DNA of 9,603 nt from Desulfobacteraceae bacterium UBA5616. GTDB lineage: Bacteria > Desulfobacterota > Desulfobacteria > Desulfobacterales > UBA5616. The stretch lies in NCBI GenBank assembly GCA_002423615.1, contig DIKO01000072.1:1-9603 (forward strand), in the 5' to 3' direction. A program made the position numbers and the translations under genes. This document shows positions 6,095 to 9,603 of this stretch, piece after piece. Position 1 is the stretch's first letter; every line of letters starts with the position of its first letter. The notes under the pieces were generated by a model. It was not told the DNA's origin. It saw only the letters and a program-made list of their open reading frames with translations, and made no database searches.

Positions 6095-6123
6095 TTGACT
6101 TAACCACCATCATTTTTTAATTT
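6095..6123 (+). promoter_or_regulatory. Candidate promoter of the plus-strand synthetase gene
   Basis: TTGACT (6095-6100; five of six consensus bases) is followed after 17 bases by TAATTT (6118-6123; weak). A better -10 match, TAAAAT at 6124-6129, lies at a 23-base distance. It starts directly after the terminator-like T run, so transcripts arriving from upstream would be insulated from it. Confidence 0.4.
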
Positions 6124-6141
6124 TAAAATAAAAATATTACT

Positions 6142-6147
6142 GAGGAG
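6142..6147 (+). promoter_or_regulatory. Ribosome binding site that decides the copy 2 start
   Basis: GAGGAG lies 1 base before an ATG at 6149 and 7 bases before a second in-frame ATG at 6155. Only the second spacing suits initiation, so 6155 is taken as the start. Confidence 0.7.
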
Positions 6148-6154
6148 CATGGTC

Positions 6155-7558
6155 ATGACTCAACGCATGTATGAAGAATTAAGGCCTCTGTTTCATCCCC
6201 AATCCATCGCCATCATAGGTGCATCCAATACCCCGGGGAAATGGGGAAACGATATGGTGGCAAGACCCCTTCAGTCCTCATTCAGAGGAGCGATTTATCC
6301 GATAAATCCAAAAGCCAAAGAAATCGAAGGACTTAAGGCTTACCCCAACCTCCGGGATGTTCCCGGACCCGTGGATATGGCCGTGATTACCATTCCTGCT
6401 CCGAAGGTTCCCGAAGCGGTAAGGGATTGCGCGGCCAAGGGGGTCAGTGCCATGGTGGTGATTTCGGCAGGATTTGCAGAGACAGGGCCTGAGGGTAAAG
6501 CCCTTCAGGACGAGGTTCTGGAAATTGCGCGATCCGCCAATATCCGGTTCATGGGACCGAACGGCATGGGCATCTACACCTCGGGGGTCCGCCTGAACAC
6601 GGCCTTTGATTTCATGCCCCTGCCGGGGGGCATCTCATTTATTTCCCAAAGCGGCACCATGGGGGCTTTTCTCATGGGCGTCGCCTCGGACAAAGGATAT
6701 GGATTTAACGCTTTCCTAAGCGTGGGGAACCAGGCGGATTTGTCCATGGCGGATTATGTCGAGTACCTGGGAGACGATGACCGGACAAAGGTGATCGTGC
6801 TTTATATCGAAGGACTGAAAGACGGCAACCGGTTTCTTGAGAATGCCCGAAAGGTGGTAAAAAAGAAACCGGTCATCGTTTATAAAAGCGGACAGGGAGA
6901 AGACGGCGCCAGGGCCACCATGAGCCACACCGCTTCCATCGCCGGATCCGACCAGACCTTCGATGCCGCCTGCCGCCAGGCCGGGATCATCAGGACGTAT
7001 GATGTCAGCCATGCCTTTGATATTGCCGAAGCCCTTTCAAAGCAACCCCTGCCAAAGGGCAATCGTGTGGGGATTGTGGCCGGCGGCGGCGGAATGTGTG
7101 TGGTTTCTACAGATGCCTGTAACGGCTATGGGTTAAGCGTTCCGGAGCTGGACAGTGCAACGGTGAAGAAATTGGCTCCATACCTTTTGCCTCATGCCGC
7201 ACCCCCGAAAAACCCCATTGATCTGGCGGCCGATCCCCGGGGCATGACCATCGCCGAGATTGCCGAAGCGCTTGCCCGGCACCCAGGCATTGATGCGATC
7301 ATTGCGGAAGCGCCTTTGTGGGGAATTTCACCGTCAACCATCAAGGAAAAGCTGGAGGCCGCCGAAAGGCTGTCCCTGATTCCTCAGAAATACGGCAAGC
7401 CCCTGATCGCTCTGGCCATGAAGCGCAATATGACCGGTATTGTGTATGAGCTGATGAGGGACAGAAACATCCCCTTTTATGAATTCCCCAAGGATTCGGC
7501 AAGGGCCGTTTACGGACTTTACATGTATTCGAAATTAAAAATGCGCCCGGATCAATAA
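6155..7558 (+). CDS. ADP-forming acyl-CoA synthetase, alpha-type subunit (copy 2)
   Basis: This 467-residue protein has the same alpha-type architecture as the divergent gene to its left. It shows a CoA-binding domain beginning LRPLFHPQSIAIIGASN, YPINPKAKEIEGLKAYPN (about 48-65), a GPN motif, ISQSGTMGAF (about 163-172), the phosphohistidine segment MSHTASIAGSD (His258) and a glycine loop AGGGGMCVVS (about 309-318). It has no ATP-grasp beta part. The two copies agree at the conserved motifs but differ widely in between, so they are old paralogues rather than a recent duplication. Here the usual GPNC reads GPNG (Gly137 in place of Cys). It probably works with a beta subunit encoded elsewhere, forming or cleaving an acyl-CoA with ATP/ADP; a CoA-binding role without catalysis is the alternative. 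Its stop codon lies within the 3' end of the convergent amidohydrolase gene. Confidence 0.88.
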   Translation: MTQRMYEELRPLFHPQSIAIIGASNTPGKWGNDMVARPLQSSFRGAIYPINPKAKEIEGLKAYPNLRDVPGPVDMAVITIPAPKVPEAVRDCAAKGVSAMVVISAGFAETGPEGKALQDEVLEIARSANIRFMGPNGMGIYTSGVRLNTAFDFMPLPGGISFISQSGTMGAFLMGVASDKGYGFNAFLSVGNQADLSMADYVEYLGDDDRTKVIVLYIEGLKDGNRFLENARKVVKKKPVIVYKSGQGEDGARATMSHTASIAGSDQTFDAACRQAGIIRTYDVSHAFDIAEALSKQPLPKGNRVGIVAGGGGMCVVSTDACNGYGLSVPELDSATVKKLAPYLLPHAAPPKNPIDLAADPRGMTIAEIAEALARHPGIDAIIAEAPLWGISPSTIKEKLEAAERLSLIPQKYGKPLIALAMKRNMTGIVYELMRDRNIPFYEFPKDSARAVYGLYMYSKLKMRPDQ

Positions 7559-8451
7559 TTTGAGGGGATATCGATCCCGAAAAGTGCTGCGGCGTTCTTC
7601 CCCAGGATGCGTTCCAGGGTATCCCGGGGAAGGTTTTGCTCCTGAAACCAGTTGATTTCACGGTTCCACGCATAGGGAATATTGGGGAAATCCGTTCCGT
7701 AAAGAACCCTGTCCACCCGCCATTTACCCAGACTCCAGGGATTCGGAAGCGGGAAATAATCCGCTACGGCCATAGCGGTGTCCAGCCACAGGGTGTCATA
7801 TTTATGCAAAAGCCGTTGATAGGAAAAATATTCGTCGACTCCCATATGGGGCACGCAGACCTTTAACCCGGGAAAGTTTCGAATAACCCTCTCCAGTTTT
7901 TCCGCGCTGCACAATACATAGGGATCGCATTTATAGGCATCGCTTTTGGGCTCCCTGCTGACGTGCATCACCAGCGGTTTTTGCCTTAAGGTGCATAAAT
8001 CATAGATGGCTTCCATTTCATCGCTGTTCATGTCGAAACACTGCACATGGGCGTGAAGTTTTACGCCTTTTAGTCCGGCATCAAATGCATCGGATAAGAT
8101 TTCCGCCTGGTTTTTTTCCCCCGGAAATACCGTTGCCATACCAGTGACTTTTCCCGGGAATTGTTGACACAAGGTCACCATGTAGGTATTCAATTCCCTT
8201 GCCATTCCCGGTTTGTGGGCGTATTGAAAAGCTACGACATGGCCTACTCCCCGCGACAGGAGATATTCGAGGATCTTTTCGGAAGTGAGCCGATACCGTA
8301 TGGGCCACGCAAATCGGTCAAACCAGTTCCACAGGGCTTTGAATATGCCTTCCGGAAAGATGTGAACATGGGAGTCCACGATCAGAGGCATGTCCTGGGG
8401 AACGGTGTCTTCTTCAGGGTCATTGACGGAATTTAAATTCATCAAGGTCAT
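7552..8451 (-). CDS. Amidohydrolase-2 family metal-dependent hydrolase/decarboxylase
   Basis: This 299-residue cytoplasmic TIM-barrel protein belongs to the amidohydrolase-2 group, which includes ACMSD-type decarboxylases and lactone or imine hydrolases. The metal site is visible as VDSHVHIFP with His28 and His30, VMHVSR with His163, PHMG with His202 and YGTDFPN with Asp254. A Lys-His pair in GVKLHAH (131-133) follows the strand where this family often has a substrate-binding residue. Length and order are normal for the group. The ATG at 8451 has AAGAGG 5 bases upstream (8457-8462). The last 7 bases overlap the stop region of the convergent synthetase gene, so the two 3' ends are tightly packed and no terminator separates them. 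Many such proteins decarboxylate or hydrolyse aromatic or carboxylic ring-cleavage products, which would suit a catabolic block, but the sequence does not show which reaction applies. Confidence 0.87.
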   Translation of the reverse strand: MTLMNLNSVNDPEEDTVPQDMPLIVDSHVHIFPEGIFKALWNWFDRFAWPIRYRLTSEKILEYLLSRGVGHVVAFQYAHKPGMARELNTYMVTLCQQFPGKVTGMATVFPGEKNQAEILSDAFDAGLKGVKLHAHVQCFDMNSDEMEAIYDLCTLRQKPLVMHVSREPKSDAYKCDPYVLCSAEKLERVIRNFPGLKVCVPHMGVDEYFSYQRLLHKYDTLWLDTAMAVADYFPLPNPWSLGKWRVDRVLYGTDFPNIPYAWNREINWFQEQNLPRDTLERILGKNAAALFGIDIPSNY

Positions 8452-8732
8452 GATTGCCTCTTTTAAATGAGGATCAACAACTGTGTTACAAGCGATGGTA
8501 ATTTCAGAGGGAAAAAATGCCGGGTTCTTTTCTGCCAGGTCGACCTTTAAAAGTCAATGTCCCATTTCATATCGTCCATTATCCGCAAACAGCCCGGACC
8601 GGGTCTTGTCCAGGAGGTCGGGGGACAGCCATAAATTGATTTTCAGACCGGCCCGGCATATTGATTCCCGGAAAAGCGCTTTAACCATTTTGTTCAATCA
8701 TAAACCTCATTCCGGACCGAGAGCCTCGTCCT
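8452..8732. other. Divergent intergenic region between amidohydrolase and plsB-like genes
   Basis: No convincing coding frame, RNA gene or strong promoter was seen. A small dyad CCCGG-A-CCGGG is present at about 8593-8603. An open plus-strand frame crosses it but lacks a ribosome binding site and any recognisable protein, and it runs into the plsB-like gene in another frame. Promoters for both flanking genes should lie here but are not obvious by eye. Confidence 0.4.
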
Positions 8733-9603
8733 ATGATATTTTGCAGCATCAAAAGCAGATTTCGCGATTTTAAAGCCCGCCTCCTAGTGGGAACCCGGCG
8801 GCGTCAAAAACCCACAGGACCTGTATTGAAATCCTATGGGGAAATTAAACGGAGCGTTTTGACCGAGGAAGACCTCCGGAACTATATGGAAAAGTACGCT
8901 GAACGGAAAAATATCCCGGTTTACCGGGCGCGGCAGGATGCCGTGGGTTTTTTTGAGGAAATCGCCGCAAAATATCGACCGGGATTTGTGGCGCTTTGCG
9001 CTCACCTCATTCAGTGGCTCTCCACCACCATTTTTGAGGGCATCCGCATGGACAGGGAGCGGTTCGAAACCATCAGAAGGATGTCCTTAAACGGGCCGGT
9101 GGTTTTTGTGCCGTGTCACCGGAGCCATATCGATTCATTGGTGATGCTCTATGTCATGACCCGGAACCGCATATCTCCTCCGCATTTTTTTGCGGGAAAA
9201 AATCTGTCGTTCTGGCCCCTTGGACCCATCCTCAGAATGTCCGGAGCGTTTTTTGTCCGGAGATCTTTCGCCGGCGCGGTGTTTTACACAAAGGTTTTTT
9301 CCGCCTACATCCGCAAACTTCTCGAACAGGGGTTCCACATCACGGTTTTTATTGAAGGAACCCGGAGTCGTTCGGGAAAGCTGCTTCAGCCCCAGTTGGG
9401 GATGATCAATATTTTATTGAATGCCTATGAAAAAGGAGCGTGCAGCGATCTGGTTTTCGTGCCCGTTTTTATCGGGTACGACCGTGTTCCCGAAGAACGG
9501 GAATATCTCCATGAAATCCAGGGGGGCCGAAAAACCCCCGAAAGTCCCCGGCAGTTTTTAAAAATCGGGAAATTGTTAAAAAAACGATATGGAAAAATTT
9601 ATG
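8733..9603 (+). CDS. plsB: PlsB-like glycerol-3-phosphate 1-O-acyltransferase, 5' part
   Basis: The reading frame runs off the window, leaving 290 residues without a stop codon. All four acyltransferase motifs of the PlsB/LPLAT family are present in order: CHRSHID (His129, Asp134; the HX4D catalytic pair), GAFFVRRSF (171-179), FIEGTRSRSGKL (206-217) and VFVPVFIGYDRVPEE (241-255). The RS-rich third motif and YDRV.EE in the fourth are typical of the glycerol-3-phosphate acyltransferase branch rather than PlsC. The expected reaction is acyl transfer from acyl-ACP or acyl-CoA to sn-glycerol-3-phosphate at the inner membrane, the first step of phospholipid synthesis. The first in-frame ATG after the upstream stop (8682-8684) is at 8733; its ribosome binding site is weak (GAGAG about 9 bases away), so the start is uncertain. 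The N-terminal region before residue 120 is short compared with the roughly 800-residue E. coli PlsB, so this is a shorter PlsB-like form. It is unrelated in function to the catabolic genes on its left. Confidence 0.87.
   Translation, partial: MIFCSIKSRFRDFKARLLVGTRRRQKPTGPVLKSYGEIKRSVLTEEDLRNYMEKYAERKNIPVYRARQDAVGFFEEIAAKYRPGFVALCAHLIQWLSTTIFEGIRMDRERFETIRRMSLNGPVVFVPCHRSHIDSLVMLYVMTRNRISPPHFFAGKNLSFWPLGPILRMSGAFFVRRSFAGAVFYTKVFSAYIRKLLEQGFHITVFIEGTRSRSGKLLQPQLGMINILLNAYEKGACSDLVFVPVFIGYDRVPEEREYLHEIQGGRKTPESPRQFLKIGKLLKKRYGKIY

Larger units (their letters stand above)
5854..6154. other. Divergent regulatory region rich in inverted repeats
   Basis: This region separates the two divergently transcribed alpha-type synthetase genes. 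I find no credible coding frame. It contains five separate dyad elements: a 10-base palindrome, three hairpins and a hairpin followed by T residues. It also has a TTGACT box close to the plus-strand gene and a ribosome binding site for each gene. It is the natural place for shared control of both genes, by a regulator protein binding the dyads or by RNA structure in a leader. Confidence 0.6.

Noticed and set aside
8483..8773. Plus-strand open frame of 96 codons
   Set aside because: No ribosome binding site or recognisable protein, and it overlaps the start of the well-supported plsB-like gene in another frame.
9113..9405. Overlapping open frames on both strands near the right edge
   Set aside because: They are shadows of the plsB-like gene, whose four acyltransferase motifs all lie in one other frame.
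1..9603. CRISPR array, tRNA, insertion sequence or integration site
   Set aside because: No regularly spaced repeats, cloverleaf-like sequence, transposase or integrase motif, or paired terminal repeats were seen on either strand.

Overview
The window looks like a chromosomal stretch from a strictly or facultatively anaerobic bacterium, most likely a Desulfobacterota (former Deltaproteobacteria) relative. This is inferred from gene content, not from a marker gene. The pointers are a flavoredoxin-type flavoprotein, two stand-alone alpha-type subunits of ADP-forming acyl-CoA synthetase, a 2-hydroxyacyl-CoA lyase/oxalyl-CoA decarboxylase-like thiamine diphosphate (ThDP) enzyme and a PlsB-type acyltransferase. 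Base composition is moderate, with AT-rich intergenic regions and good AGGAG-type ribosome binding sites. No rRNA, tRNA, CRISPR array, insertion sequence or integrase was seen.

Left part (8-1564): a two-gene minus-strand unit holds a PaaI-type hotdog thioesterase and a YajD-like HNH protein. It diverges from a plus-strand gene for a 126-residue protein of unknown function. The 298-base region between them is AT-rich and carries candidate promoters in both directions.

Centre (1755-8451): this is an accessory catabolic-looking block. In order it has flavoredoxin (+), the 643-residue ThDP enzyme (+), a first acyl-CoA synthetase alpha-type subunit (-), a 301-base divergent region packed with inverted repeats, a second alpha-type subunit (+), and an amidohydrolase-2 family metal-dependent hydrolase or decarboxylase (-). 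The last two converge and overlap by 7 bases. The ThDP gene and the first alpha gene also converge, with a terminator-like hairpin at their junction.

Right edge (8733-9603): the 5' part of a plsB-like glycerol-3-phosphate acyltransferase gene runs off the window.

Working picture (inference): the central block may handle CoA thioesters of a small oxo or hydroxy acid. The ThDP enzyme would make or break a C-C bond next to a CoA thioester, the alpha subunits would conserve the thioester energy or activate the acid, and the amidohydrolase and flavoprotein would do side or upstream steps. The substrate cannot be read from the sequence. No ATP-grasp beta subunit for the synthetases is present in the window.
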